The position numbers and the translations under genes were made by a program. A stretch of 64,000 nucleotides of DNA from Leucocoprinus leucothites (taxonomy: Eukaryota; Basidiomycota; Agaricomycetes; Agaricales; Agaricaceae), in contig JAACJO010000031.1 of NCBI GenBank assembly GCA_013368445.1, positions 186,001 to 250,000 of the forward strand. The letters run 5' to 3'. The notes under the pieces were generated by a model that was not told the DNA's origin, ran no database searches, and saw only the letters and a list, made by a program, of their open reading frames with translations. Positions 1-10,412 of this stretch are shown in pieces (the first letter of the stretch is position 1; every line of letters starts with the position of its first letter).

Positions 1-671
1 CCACCGATAGCAGCTCATCCGAACGAGGCGGCACAGATAAGATCATCGCCCACTTACAAGACGGAACCATCTTGACCGATATCGACTTTGTATTCATTGC
101 GACGGGGTACGAGCCCAATCCTGACTTTGTCCATGTCTTCGATCCGAATACCACCTCTCACTCACCTTCCACTGAGGCTTCCAAAGGGAGGGATCTCATG
201 CGTCTCATGGACCAAAACCCAGACTTAGAAACCGGCACTCGCGTCCCATCTCTCCACCAACACATTTTGTACGCCCACAACCCCACCCTCGCATTCATCG
301 GTTCCCCAATGTCATTCACACCTTTCCCCATCAATGACATATCCTCACTCTGGCTCTCCCTCATTTGGTCTCTCACCATCCCTCTTCCAGAGGACTTACT
401 CCATTATGAAACAACCAGACTAGAGAAAATAAAAAAGTGGAGAGAGAGTGTAGATAACCCATCTGCGTTGTATGCGTATAGAGTGTTAGGTATAGAGGAG
501 GAAGAATATGCGGAGAGTTTGAGGAGGGAGGTTATCAGTGTGAGACCTGAGATGGAGGAGTGGTTTGAGATGAGGTGGGCGCCGAGGGAGTTGAGGAGAA
601 CGTGGAGGGAGAGGATGTATCCGATGAAATTGGAGGCGCTGAGGTATGCGAGGGATCATGGGAGGAATTGA
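1..671 (+). CDS. Flavin-containing monooxygenase, C-terminal part (5' end outside window)
   Basis: The frame is open from base 3 to the stop at 669-671 (about 222 residues). The motif FIATGYEPNPDF near the start is the ATG(Y/F) motif found in the C-terminal half of class B flavoprotein monooxygenases. It is followed by a stretch like HNPTLAFIGSP, where other FMOs have their conserved 'NPTLAFVN' segment, and by a charged helical C-terminus. The FAD and NADPH Rossmann motifs must lie upstream of the window. It differs clearly from the three complete FMOs further right: it has no run like SYPFLPEYHNPALGR, so it belongs to another subfamily. The substrate cannot be inferred. The final exon looks uninterrupted here. 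Confidence in the family is good; the gene start is not visible. Confidence 0.82.
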   Translation, partial: TDSSSSERGGTDKIIAHLQDGTILTDIDFVFIATGYEPNPDFVHVFDPNTTSHSPSTEASKGRDLMRLMDQNPDLETGTRVPSLHQHILYAHNPTLAFIGSPMSFTPFPINDISSLWLSLIWSLTIPLPEDLLHYETTRLEKIKKWRESVDNPSALYAYRVLGIEEEEYAESLRREVISVRPEMEEWFEMRWAPRELRRTWRERMYPMKLEALRYARDHGRN

Positions 672-1552
672 GGGAGAGTATGAGCGTGGGATTGTTTAAT
701 CGTGGTATGCGTGGGTCGAAGTGATGCGGGTCGAGGAACGGGAGGATAGAGGGTCAAAGGTTGAAATCAGGGATAGAAACAATAGATTCGGAGAGACGAG
801 AGTCGAAGATCGGGGTGCTACTGTTCTTGCTGTTGTATGATAGGCGTAATATGCCAAGTGGTATCCAAGTCCCTATGGGTCGGCCCAAAGTCCTGATGAT
901 CTTCAACTGAGCAACCTCCAGTGCTTTGGATATCTACATCGCCCCTCCATACTCCGTCCGTTATGATAGCTTGGAAGACAACCCAGTTATCCCAAGATTA
1001 CCAGCCCTTCGGGTTTATCGGCCTTGATAATCTTATCTTCGATGATGGAGGATCAACCCATCCAGTTTCTATCGAACGAATCGCCTGGAAGGGCAGCCCC
1101 AGTATAAGTATCACCCAAGCCTAGTATTGTCTCTAGTTAAAGCATTAAAGGGTCGAACAAAAACAACAGTAGTCCGGGGGTCGGGACAGAATACCACTCG
1201 GTCACACTTGGCAGCTAACTTGCCTGCTTGGTCTCACGTGGTCAGACTCCTGTGTCTCTTTTGTGAACTTGATTGGGACACACTCAGACCCGCTCATAGC
1301 AACTCAAATATTGTACAACATTTGCGAGCTGGAAGGAACATGAGACTGGACGGAAAGTCTCATCTCGTCCTCCACATACCAAGGAGAGTCATGCTTAATC
1401 TTCGCAAAGAAATTTGGCGAATTAAAGTCGTCAAAGTATGGTAAACAAGATAGGCATTCTGGATTTAACACGCGTAATAGCAGATAGATGAAATATTCAA
1501 ATGAACAGACGCCTGGAAGGATAAAAAAAAGGTACATGGTTCTTCACCTCTT
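672..1552. other. Intergenic, no supported gene
   Basis: Only short open frames without homology, codon bias or a start context are present. It holds the 3' flanks of the monooxygenase (plus strand) and of the small secreted protein gene (minus strand), which converge here. Confidence 0.5.
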
Positions 1553-1580
1553 TCAGCTTTGGCGCTTGTGAGTGCCACCG

Positions 1581-1787
1581 TTAATTGCCGGGGTTGGGGA
1601 CGCAGCAGGTCCAACAATCACCAATCTGAAAGGGAAGATTCGCAGGGCCCATGTGCGAACAGGATTGCTTCTCGGGAAAGCAGAAAGCGAGGCAATCCAT
1701 AAGTGATGCGTCATCCTGAGGAGCTGGGGCAGCGCTAACAACGGCGAGCAACGCAACAGATGCAATTACGGCAAAGAAAGACTTCAT
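1581..1787 (-). CDS. Small secreted cysteine-rich protein, CWTCC family, member 1
   Basis: A 68-residue single-exon reading frame. It opens with a classical signal peptide (MKSFFAVIASVALLAVVSA, cleavage expected near AAPAPQ). The mature part of about 48 residues has six cysteines spaced C-x3-C-x6-C-x14-C-W-T-C-C, with a G-D just before the fourth cysteine. The same signature recurs in six other genes of this window (9444, 15306, 20442, 24144, 26284, 30880). The start is supported by the identical signal peptide in member 6. Upstream lie a 5'-UTR intron and a TATA-like box shared with the other members. This is the only member on the minus strand and has the longest C3-C4 spacing. I recognise no described family. 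A secreted effector or antimicrobial role is inference only. Confidence 0.85.
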   Translation of the reverse strand: MKSFFAVIASVALLAVVSAAPAPQDDASLMDCLAFCFPEKQSCSHMGPANLPFQIGDCWTCCVPNPGN

Positions 1788-1863
1788 ATCTAGAGCAACA
1801 AGTCAAGTTAGCCACACCTGCAACTCATAGGCTCAGCTTGAACGTGAAAGACGTCGAACAAAC

Positions 1864-1942
1864 CTGCGATGTGATCACTGATATCTATCTGTGTGTATAT
1901 GCGTCAGTGCCATTCTCTAGTAGGGAAACTAAGACTACTCAC
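1864..1942 (-). promoter_or_regulatory. 5'-UTR intron of member 1
   Basis: On the minus strand a GTGAGT donor (at 1942) follows CCTCTT, and a CAG acceptor (at 1864) precedes GTTTGTTCGACG. Both exon edges are nearly identical to those upstream of members 2 and 6, which supports a real intron of 79 nt in the untranslated leader. The TATA-like ATAAAAGGG lies further upstream, on the minus strand at about 1991-2002. Confidence 0.7.
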
Positions 1943-2159
1943 AAGAGGCAAAGAGAGAACGACTCTGAGGAGAGTTTCGTTTACAGCCTGCCCTTTTATG
2001 AGTCTCTGGATGCATGCCATGCTTTCGTACAACCTCGCAACTTCCCGATGCTACTCGGCACTCCGAATAAATTGCTGACCTCCTCGTTGAAACGTTCAAG
2101 CTTCTAGCTTGACATGCTGTATTCTTGAAGTAGCTGTTCTTGTCGACAACCAGTCCATC

Positions 2160-2425
2160 CGCCATACATAATTCCTCCTGCCTTAGGTGATTTCTCTTGT
2201 CATACCCAACTGTCGGCTTTCACGAGGTTTTCATAGCGTACTATGTACTCGCTGTGCGACGTGTGAGCCGCTGTCATAGTCGAGCTTATTCGTAATCGGT
2301 AACGGACCTATGTAGTTTTTTCTCTCAAAATGGCTCGGGAGTCGTGTCCCCCCCGGAATGCTAGTACAGTCCACTGCGGAGCATGGGTTTACTAAATCAT
2401 TTCTGGACCCGTAAGAAGCAGCGTG
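2160..2425. repeat. Diverged direct repeat, copy A
   Basis: This stretch matches 3470-3705 in the same orientation. Shared runs include CATACCCAACT, CGGCTTTCA, ACTCGCTGTG, AATGCTAGT and CCACTG.GGAGCATG, separated by substitutions and small gaps. No coding capacity is conserved between the copies. It could be an old duplicate of a regulatory region or a decayed mobile element; no terminal repeats are visible. Confidence 0.6.
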
Positions 2426-2750
2426 ATAACCGAGTTGTGGGGGCCTCTCATCTTGAGAGGATATTAGGGTGCACGCATGATAGACGTCATGATGCCCAGT
2501 CAAAACTCCATTGGCCGATATGGAAGTCCAGAGAGGTCTGATGAAAGCCATCTAAAATCAAAAGTTGACACCACATTTGAGGCTCTTGGTGATTGCTAGT
2601 GATGGTGATTGATCATTTCGGTCTCAGTCTATCAATTTCTATAATATTCAATGTTGCCTTTTAGATCCTCCTTGATGTCCACTGGTGCACATTGATTATT
2701 TTCTACCTCATTCTATGAGAATCAATAGGCTCAACAAATCGTTGATTCAT

Positions 2751-2790
2751 CAGATCAATGTATATCATTACAGATCAATGTATATCATTA
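2751..2790. repeat. Perfect 20-bp tandem duplication
   Basis: CAGATCAATGTATATCATTA occurs twice head to tail with no mismatch, in AT-rich intergenic DNA. It is probably a recent slippage product. Confidence 0.9.
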
Positions 2791-3469
2791 CGGCTCAGGC
2801 TAAGCTACGAATATCTATGTTTTTCTAGTTATTTTCTGGGCTATTCGGTACTGTTTATTCGCATCAGTGCCATTCTGATGCCATGTAATGATACTACTCA
2901 CTGTGAGGCTATTATATAAGTTAGTTTCTGTGAGCTATGAAGTCAGCGGCAAAGTCGCAGTTGTAGTAACTAATGGGTGACATACAATCTAGACTGGCGA
3001 AATCTGCAGTGAAAAATGGGTATGAGAGGTTTTACGAGAGCAAATGTAGGTCCAAGAGCGATATTAAACATAGGAACTTCCAAATAAATGATTGACCAAT
3101 AATACTGTGCAGTAAATCAGTCATTACATCTGAGAATTCTAGAACAGGAAGGCAATCTCTCACCTTAAAGAAAGCATGTGCAGCAGGAGGAACGAGCAGA
3201 TTGAGTCAATCTATAACCGTATTAGCACTAGAAACTGAAAAGGATAACGAACTTACTTTTTTTCTTCTTCTTTTGTTCAGCAGTGAGTTTCTAGAAGCGA
3301 GTCAGCTGATGAAGCGACAACAGTATAATATTTAACTCACAGAGTCTACTGAATAACCCAGTTTGCGTCTTGGAGAGTGCTGGATGACCCCGACTAGACA
3401 CCTTTTCCTTGAACATTGGTACCCTCTAATTAATTGCGGTTCCAGGCTTCCAGCACAGAGTGGAGTTTA

Positions 3470-3705
3470 TCTGCCGTACATAATTCCTCTTGCTATACGT
3501 GATTTCTTTTGTCATACCCAACTCTCGGCTTTCATAGTGCACTACTCGCTGTGTGGCGTGTGAGTTTTTGTTATAGCCGGGCTTGTTCGCGATCGTTGGC
3601 AAGCCTAATTTTTTCGCTCGAAATGACCCAGATCTCTCCCGAAATGCTAGTGCACTCCACTGTGGAGCATGAGCATACTAAACCATTTCTGCACAAAACC
3701 ACCAC
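3470..3705. repeat. Diverged direct repeat, copy B
   Basis: Partner of 2160-2425, same orientation. Copy B lacks the segment near TTCATAGCGTACTATG that copy A contains. The rest of 2430-4790 shows no supported gene, only short frames without homology. Confidence 0.6.
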
Positions 3706-4933
3706 GGATATCACAAGTTGAAGTAGGGTTGTAAACAATAATCATCACAAGAAAGTGCAGTGGGACTGGGACATTTCCCTTGAAATGCCCCACGAGTAAT
3801 TGAGTGTGACCTTTTAAAGATTGTAGGCTCACTTGTTGCCCATGAAAACGGCGACTCCACAAGGCCTCATCATTCTCCGGCTTGTTATCACCAATTTCTG
3901 ATCATGACGTCCGTCGATCCCCAACATTCAGTGTCAATATACGAGGAGCAGCTGAACTATCTGGATCTTTGTTGTGTCACCCTCCTGATTGTTTCACCAG
4001 TCGACTCAGAGTTTATTGTACTCTTGTGTCACTTGACAATTTCGGGCTCCATCTCTAAAACAAAGCCTGGAATCGCAACCAACAACTCACGCAGTTCCTG
4101 GAATTAAGGCTTCGTTTAGTGTCCAGAGCTTTCGCAAAGCAGAAGCTATTATCAAACTAACTGCCTGTAGCCGTTGGCTCATTATTAAAGGGGCCCTATT
4201 GCCGTCTAGCGGCTAACCACGAAACCTCATCCAGTGAACCTCTTAGTCTATCAGTCACGATTGCCTGAGTATTACCCCCAGCTTTTCTTCTCCTCTCTCT
4301 GTAAACGGTTCTCTCCACCGTCTCGTTCTTCTCTTAATCCTGGACTTGCACCTCGGAACCTTGCTTCATAAATGTTCACCATAGTACTTAACAGAAGTTC
4401 GTGCCCTACCTCGTTCTCCAACCAGACACTACAATCTGACGTTATCCCTTATGCAGACGATAGCGAGAAAGGAGGCAAGGGATTTTAAAAACATGTTGAT
4501 GACTACTAAATCATACAAAGACTAGCCTCAGATAACTAGATCACAAATCGTTCGTGGGTGCACCGCAGAGTACTCCTGGTTACTATAACCGTAGAGCAGC
4601 ATTGAGAGTCCGGTGATCATGCACAAACGAAACGACAATACAGTTGATGACATTTGCCGATCAAATTGTTGCGTAGGAGGATGTACTACTGAGTAGATAC
4701 AAAGTCATCTGTGGGCGAGTGTTGAGAGCCATCAGTTGAAACTTGGGCACGAGTTCCTCTGTCTTTAAATAGATTTATGATAACTTAACAGCAACCATGT
4801 CCTTGTTTGAGCGATCAAATCTCCGAGAGGAGCATCAACATAGCATCTGCCCAGAGTACATCAGAAGTTTGTATACGCGCTCTCTGCTCTGCTCTCTCCC
4901 TTCCCCCACCGAGCGCACCAGAACCAAGAAGCC

Positions 4934-5797
4934 ATGGACATTGACTCTAACAACGACATGGATGTCGACGTTGACCACGACGTCACCATCACATCCTCGC
5001 TACTGCCAGCCCACATGCAGTCCATATCCTGGGTAGCACCACCATCTGCAGCTGAATCCTCTTCTACTGGCGTATATGATATCTGCAACAACTGGATCAC
5101 ATACAGCTGGGGAAAAGACAAGCCCAGCGCGAACATCGAACCATTCTGCAACCGTTGGCCACCCAGCTGTACAAGCTCACGATGGTGTGCATGGATTAGT
5201 GTTAATTGTGGGTTGTCCCCTGCTGCGAGAAATTTAGGTACGGATGAGTATGGGGCAAGGTTTAAGAGGGATTATAAAGGGTTGGAGAAAGAGTTCGATG
5301 CCATTACCAGAGGAGGGGAAGTGAAAGTGACGCCAGAGGTGATCGACGCGTTGGCGGTCAAGTACGGAGTGCTGAGTGGGAAGTGGATGGTTTATTCAAA
5401 ATCGGAGAGTGTCGACCAGATGTGGAGGAAGATCGTGCGCCTCGTAGCGCTTGATAGGGGCTATGGACAAGCAAAGGTGTCTGCCCGCAAGGTCCTCGAT
5501 GATCCGCAATATTATGCCAAGCTTAGCATTAACAGCGAAGAAAATCTGGATGGTGGTGCACCCGCACCAGGTGAAGACCATGTGATATGCGTCTACGTGG
5601 ATGATTATACGAATAAACAGGAGGTGGACGAGCTGAGGAAAGCTTTACGGTTTCGTGCGGGCGTGTTTTGGAAGATTGGGTTCAAGGCGGATGTGTATAC
5701 GCGGTTGAATATTTATAAGGGAAATGAGTGGGGGTTGAGGCCGAGTAGATATCATGACTTGGATTACCAAAGTGGAGGCTTGGGTAGAACTCATTAG
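4934..5797 (+). CDS. DUF1917 (BLES03-like) protein, copy 1
   Basis: An uninterrupted frame of 287 residues. It starts with an Asp-rich N-terminus, then has a Cys-containing middle (WPPSCTSSR.C.W), and then the conserved C-terminal part from about residue 150: KWMVYSKSESVDQMW, then GQAKVSARK, then HVICVYVDDY with a following LRKALRFRAGVFWKIGFK, and YTRLNIYKGNEWG. That order matches DUF1917, the family of human BLES03/C11orf68, a small single-domain protein of uncertain function. The start lies in GAAGCCATGG and aligns with the start of copy 2. A TATA-like TCTTTAAATAG at about 4764 lies in a promoter region that resembles the one before copy 2. UTP7-derived sequence follows, as it does after the other two copies. 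Confidence 0.78.
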   Translation: MDIDSNNDMDVDVDHDVTITSSLLPAHMQSISWVAPPSAAESSSTGVYDICNNWITYSWGKDKPSANIEPFCNRWPPSCTSSRWCAWISVNCGLSPAARNLGTDEYGARFKRDYKGLEKEFDAITRGGEVKVTPEVIDALAVKYGVLSGKWMVYSKSESVDQMWRKIVRLVALDRGYGQAKVSARKVLDDPQYYAKLSINSEENLDGGAPAPGEDHVICVYVDDYTNKQEVDELRKALRFRAGVFWKIGFKADVYTRLNIYKGNEWGLRPSRYHDLDYQSGGLGRTH

Positions 5798-5918
5798 AGT
5801 ATGTTGTATCTAGCGATCACAAAACATATGGGCCCGGAAAGCGGACCGATAATTCTCACGGCCTTCCATCAGCATCGTAATTTTGACTTGCCGGGCGTTT
5901 GTCGCGAGCTCTGATCTC

Positions 5919-6190
5919 ATGAACTCAATGTTCGCAAAAGCCGATGCGATAAAACCACTAGTAAAGCACCGCAAGTCAATACACAACGACTCTAGCTCAT
6001 CGACCAAAAAGTCTCAGGACAACCTCAACACCGCGAAACACACCTCCATACCCAAATCTCTCCATCCAACAGCAGTTGAACGTTCACGTTCAGAGCTCGG
6101 CAACCAATCGATCATGTGTGAACAAAGCGATAGCACTTGTCAATACACGATGTATATCATTTATGCATTACCGTGTTGTGTAAGAGTGTG
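5919..6190 (+). pseudogene. UTP7 5' fragment, relic 1
   Basis: Translation from 5919 gives MNSMFAKADAIKPLVKHRKS, closely matching the first residues of the complete UTP7 at 11882 (MDSLFAKADAIKPLAKRRK). It continues through a region like STKKSQDNL and KHTSIPKSL, then diverges after about 60 codons. None of the WD40 body is present; DUF1917 copy 2 promoter sequence follows directly. It is a truncated duplicate left by the tandem duplication. Confidence 0.8.
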
Positions 6191-6443
6191 TATTATTTAA
6201 TAGATGTGGAGTCGTTTGTGGGTGAGTGGTGAGGGTAATTATCAGTCGAGGGTTGGGTATTAATCCTTCTGTCTTTGAATGGATCCATGATAGACGCAGC
6301 CACGTCCTTATTCGAGCGAGCGAATTCTGCGAGGAGACAAGCATCCGTGTGGCACCTGTCACATCCGTTGAGATTAGATCAAAATTCATCGGATCCATAT
6401 ATGCACATTTTATTCTGCTCTTTCCCCTTTCTCTAGAACCACC

Positions 6444-7277
6444 ATGGACATCGACTCTAACGACATGGACATGGATGTCGACCGCGACTTTAACCTCACC
6501 ACTTCTGTAGCCTGGGTTGCACCACCATCTACAACTGAATCCTCCTCTACTGGTATATACGACCTCTACAACGACGGTGAAGGCGTCCGGGTTGTATACA
6601 ACTGGAAGAAAGACGACCCTAGCGCACGCATCGAACCATTCTACAACCGTTGGCCACCTAGCTGCACGAGCTCACGATCGTGTGATTGGATTTGCATTGA
6701 TTGTGGGTTGTCACCTTTTATGAAAAGTTTAGGTCCAGAGGAGCTTGGAACGAGGTTTAAGATGGATTATCTAGGATTGAAGGAAGAGTTCAATGCCATT
6801 ACGAGAGAAGGGGGAGTGAAAGTAACACCGGAGATGATCGACGCGTTAGCGGCCAAGTATGGAGTACTGAGTGGAAAGTGGATGGTTTATTCAAAACCGG
6901 AGAGCGTCGACCAGTTGTGGAGGAAGGTTGTACGCGTTGTGGCGTTTGATAGGGGATATGGACAAGTGAAGGTCTCTGCTCGCAAGGTCCTCGACGATCC
7001 ACAGTGTCATTCAGAGTTTAGTGCTAGCAGTAAAGAAGGGTGGAATGGTGGAGTACCTGTACCAGACGAAAGTCACGTCATGTGCGTCGACTATACGAAT
7101 AAACAAGAGGTGAATGAGTTGAGGAAGGCTTTACGGTTTCGTGCAGGCGTGTTTTGGAAGATTGGGTTCAAGCCGGATGTGTATACATTGCTGGGTGTTT
7201 ACAAGGGGAATGAGTGGGGGTTGAGGCCAAGTAGATACCATGACTTGGATTACCAAAGTGGAGATAGAGCTTACTAG
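6444..7277 (+). CDS. DUF1917 (BLES03-like) protein, copy 2
   Basis: An intact 277-residue frame, highly similar to copy 1 along its whole length. It has an Asp-rich N-terminus (MDIDSNDMDMDVD), then WPPSCTSSR, KWMVYSKPESVDQLW, GQVKVSARK, VNELRKALRFRAGVFWKIGFK and VYKGNEWGLRPSRYHDLDY. It lacks the VYVD insertion-like residues before DYTNKQ seen in copy 1. The start context CACCATGG is good. The upstream region (6120-6430) aligns with that of copy 1. No frame break was seen, so both copies may be expressed. The biochemical role of the family is not known to me. Confidence 0.78.
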   Translation: MDIDSNDMDMDVDRDFNLTTSVAWVAPPSTTESSSTGIYDLYNDGEGVRVVYNWKKDDPSARIEPFYNRWPPSCTSSRSCDWICIDCGLSPFMKSLGPEELGTRFKMDYLGLKEEFNAITREGGVKVTPEMIDALAAKYGVLSGKWMVYSKPESVDQLWRKVVRVVAFDRGYGQVKVSARKVLDDPQCHSEFSASSKEGWNGGVPVPDESHVMCVDYTNKQEVNELRKALRFRAGVFWKIGFKPDVYTLLGVYKGNEWGLRPSRYHDLDYQSGDRAY

Positions 7278-7393
7278 GAGTACACGATCACAAACATATG
7301 AGCTCGGAAAGCGGACCGGTAGTTCTCACAGTCCTCCATCAGCACCGTAATTTTGATTTGGTTTTATGAGCACCTGTCGAGAGCTCTGATCTT

Positions 7394-7640
7394 ATGGACT
7401 CACTATTCTCAAAAGCCGATGCAATAAAACCACCGTAAAAACGCTGTAAAACAACACAAAACGGCTCTGGCTTATCAACCAAAAAAGTCTCAGGACAAAC
7501 CTAGCGCCGACGACACAGCACAACTCTTCACGAAACACTGCCCAATATCCAAATCTCTTCACCCCACAGCAGCTGAACTTTCAAACGACTCGACACCAAG
7601 ACTCTCACACATAGCAAACCAGTTACATGAAGAACTACAG
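7394..7640 (+). pseudogene. UTP7 5' fragment, relic 2
   Basis: Sequence equivalent to the first UTP7 exon (LMDSLFSKADAIKPP then a stop) with later matches to TKKSQDNLS, KSL and SNDS, broken by stops and indels. It ends near ACATGAAGAACTACAGAG, which corresponds to about codon 80 of UTP7. SSP-type promoter sequence follows within 20 bp. Confidence 0.75.
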
Positions 7641-7655
7641 AGGGTTGTCTCAGAC

Positions 7656-8540
7656 TGAAGGATGTCTATGTAGACTTCTCGTTCTCGCACAAAGTTTTAA
7701 GGCGAGGATTTTTGGATTAAAAGGCCAGTCGTACCACAATGTTTTCTGCAGAATCATTCTCCCTTCACACTTATAAATGAACTTAACATTCTTCCTAACA
7801 TTACAACAACATTCCAACGGGTCCCCCAAACAGATGTCAACGATAGCAGCATGCTCTTCGTTTATCCGCTCCATTGAAATTGAAAACAGCTGAGAGTACG
7901 AAAATATACTTGAACCAATGGTATAAAATGCGAGGCAGATAGGTAGATCGCACTGGCGCAGTCGATATAAAGTGGGCTTATAAAAATAGTTCCCTGCGGG
8001 TCCATCGTTGTCATCAGGGACGTGAGCTACAAGTTTATCAACTTAAAACACAACATGGAGGTTGTCTGTGCGCCGCGTATTACAATACTCATTTTCGTGC
8101 TTATGAGAAGTGGAACTCGAGTTTAGATGAATCATTCAGTCTTGGAGTACTATCGGACGACCATTAGGAACATTGCTCCGCTATGATTATGGCCGTACTT
8201 GACTCCACCTCGAGCTAGGCAATCTGTAATATTTAGTTCCAAATAGTAGGTCTCTTTGTGGGGCTCCCACAACTTTGTAATTCACTGACTAGTAACTGTA
8301 CAGGATATAATAAAAGGCCAAGACTGCCCGTGAATTCTTCAGACTGACAGGTAATCTTGCGTCCGGCCCGTACAAAATAAAATACCCGCGTTATTCGCAA
8401 TCGGCCAGATGCTTTCTCGAGAAAAGCATGAATAACCCAGGCTGTAGGTGTTGAAGCGCAAGCGAAGATACGATAGGTAAACATCCTGTCATGGAACCGG
8501 GAAGGAAAGATAGCCAAAAAAATAGATTTAACGCTTGTCA
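7656..8540 (+). pseudogene. Ghost of an SSP locus: promoter fused to 3' flank, coding sequence deleted
   Basis: From 7656 to about 7843 the sequence aligns with the promoter and leader of members 3 and 4 (GTCTATGTAGA, GGCGAGGATTTTTGGAT, AACATTCTTCCTAACATTAC). From about 7846 (CATGCTCTTCG) it aligns instead with DNA lying about 1 kb further downstream in those loci (16210 onward and 21265 onward: TTCGCTCCATTGAA, AATGGGCTTATA, GGAACATTG). The signal peptide, proline-rich and cysteine-coding parts are absent. The simplest reading is one deletion of roughly 1 kb that removed the gene. Confidence 0.75.
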
Positions 8541-9238
8541 GAAGTCTGCACCCTGAACATGACTAGAGACCTGGCTGAGAGTCACAATTCAACAGTTGAA
8601 TGTTTGCCAAGTCCGGACCAGAGCCTTCCGGAGTCCTCACAGTCCCCGCTCATCTGACCACATTTATTTCGGGGATGGAGGAAGCCTGTCAATCGGTAGT
8701 AGAAGTAGTCTTCCTCGAAACCGAGAAAGAACGGCTACGGTGCGGTAGCGATAATCTTTGTCAGAAGTATTTCGGAAGCGAATTTGGCTCCGCAAGAAAA
8801 TGGTGTACAAGCCGCTATTAAGAACCATCAAGGATTCTTAACTTTCGCCCGCAGAAAGGTGCTGAGCACTTTATGATCCCTTACTGTAATGATATTTATA
8901 AGGCTTCCCAAATTTCCTGACGAACCAACCATGAGGCCTTGTAAGGCGTGGAGGAACTCGAGAATCTCAGAGTGACGTGCATCGACCTCACGCTTACTGT
9001 GCTTTTGGAGCGGCACTAGTTATTTTTCCTCCAAGCCGAGAAAGAATGGTCACCCGAATACAGCCCGTCGAACTAGAACTCTGGCTAGGATGGAAGAACC
9101 GACCTCGTTAATGACGACTGTCCTAAGCTCCACAGCAGTTAGAACCCCGATCCGAGTTGATGATGAGCCTGGCCATTTCGGAGTGATATTTATCGAGAAG
9201 CCTGAGGTTCTTACGAGAGCTCTAGTGTGAGAGGGAGG

Positions 9239-9379
9239 GATAAAAGGGCCACTCAGATTCCAGTGCTACCTCAGAGTCGTCTTCCCATCGTCTCTTGTAA
9301 GTAGACTTGGTCCTTTAACTTTTATCACGCTGACGGTTCGCCCAGGCCCAGAACGTCTTTGAACTAAATCATCTTGCAG
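9239..9379 (+). promoter_or_regulatory. Core promoter and 5'-UTR intron of member 2
   Basis: GGATAAAAGGG at about 9239 is a TATA-like box. CAGAGTCGTCTTCCC follows about 30 bp later, a plausible initiator zone conserved in members 1, 5, 6 and 7. A GTAAGT donor at 9297 and a CAG acceptor ending at 9379 bound an 83-nt leader intron, followed by GTTTGTGCGACG. Confidence 0.7.
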
Positions 9380-9443
9380 GTTTGTGCGACGTTGAGCATC
9401 CAACCGGCATTCTGTAGACTGCTACTGACTGAAGGGCCTAGAC

Positions 9444-9644
9444 ATGAAATCTTTCTTCGCCATTCTTGCCTCCGTTGCTCTGCTCGCTGTCCAAAATGTT
9501 GTTGTCAGCGCTGCTCCGGCACCCCAGGACCAACCTACCTTCTGCTTTATACCCTGTACCGCTGAAAGGCCGGACACATGTCCCTTTGAGAATACTAGCC
9601 CAGTAAACCAAGGCACATGCTGGATGTGCTGCGGGACGGCCTAA
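9444..9644 (+). CDS. Small secreted cysteine-rich protein, CWTCC family, member 2
   Basis: 66 residues in one exon. The signal peptide MKSFFAILASVALLAVQNVV is followed by VSAAPAPQ. The mature part has the family signature C-x3-C-x7-C-x12-C-W-M-C-C; Met replaces the usual Thr before the final CC. It pairs with member 5 (24144), which has the same extra QNVV in the signal region and sits in the matching duplicated block. The start is supported by that pair and by the leader intron. Function unknown; export by the secretory route is the only firm inference. Confidence 0.85.
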   Translation: MKSFFAILASVALLAVQNVVVSAAPAPQDQPTFCFIPCTAERPDTCPFENTSPVNQGTCWMCCGTA

Positions 9645-10412
9645 ACCATGCAGAGCCCTATTCAGATGGCGCTCAACAATGAGCGCAGGAAGTTTGTTAT
9701 GTAGTAGTATTGCCCATGCCAGCGTGTTGGATTTGTCTATACCGTTTCCTTGTCTTGTTTGACTTCGATCTGATATACGCTCCATGTATCGAAAACTTTA
9801 TAAATGGCCATTCAGATCCATAATCAGTGGTGATGTAACATCAACTTTTCTCAGTGCTTCCCTTTCGTCTTAACTTCGGATCATAATCGAACCTTGACCA
9901 GAATTAGGTCAGGGTGACTGATCTGAGTGAGAAAGGTAGTCATCGGTCAAGCAACAAGTGGTACAAAACTGGTAAAGTATCAAGCCTGGCCACTTGGTAT
10001 TTCTATCTTCAGAACAGGGGTTTCCACGCTGAGTACTGAGAGATGAATCCTCATAACGGTCAGGGAACCCTTGTTTAAACCAATGGATATATTCGGCCTC
10101 TATAGAGCCGAGCCGAGTAAGTTAGTTCGAAAAATAGCAGATTAGAACCTGTGGCGCATGACCGCATAGCGTCGATGCCGAAGAAAGGATGCTAACAGAG
10201 ATACCGGAGCAGAGATTCTCTTGCCGTGGTCATCCGGTATGTCCGAATGGTTCTCATTTTCTGGGTTAGACGGTATTTGATTGTCAATCTCGCGGTTGAC
10301 GGAGCCCCGCCATGATCCGCCCAACTTTCTTCAAGAGGGTTTGTCCAAACCTCTTGTATAGCATACATGGTATGCCGATTCGGATAGTCATCACAAACTT
10401 AAAAGCCTTGCT

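Noticed and set aside
7650..7874. 74-codon frame on the minus strand
   Set aside because: It lies across the ghost SSP leader and flank junction and is an accidental frame.
10142..10324. 60-codon frame on the minus strand downstream of SSP member 2
   Set aside because: In the duplicate block (25085-25270) the same frame has stops and is not conserved.
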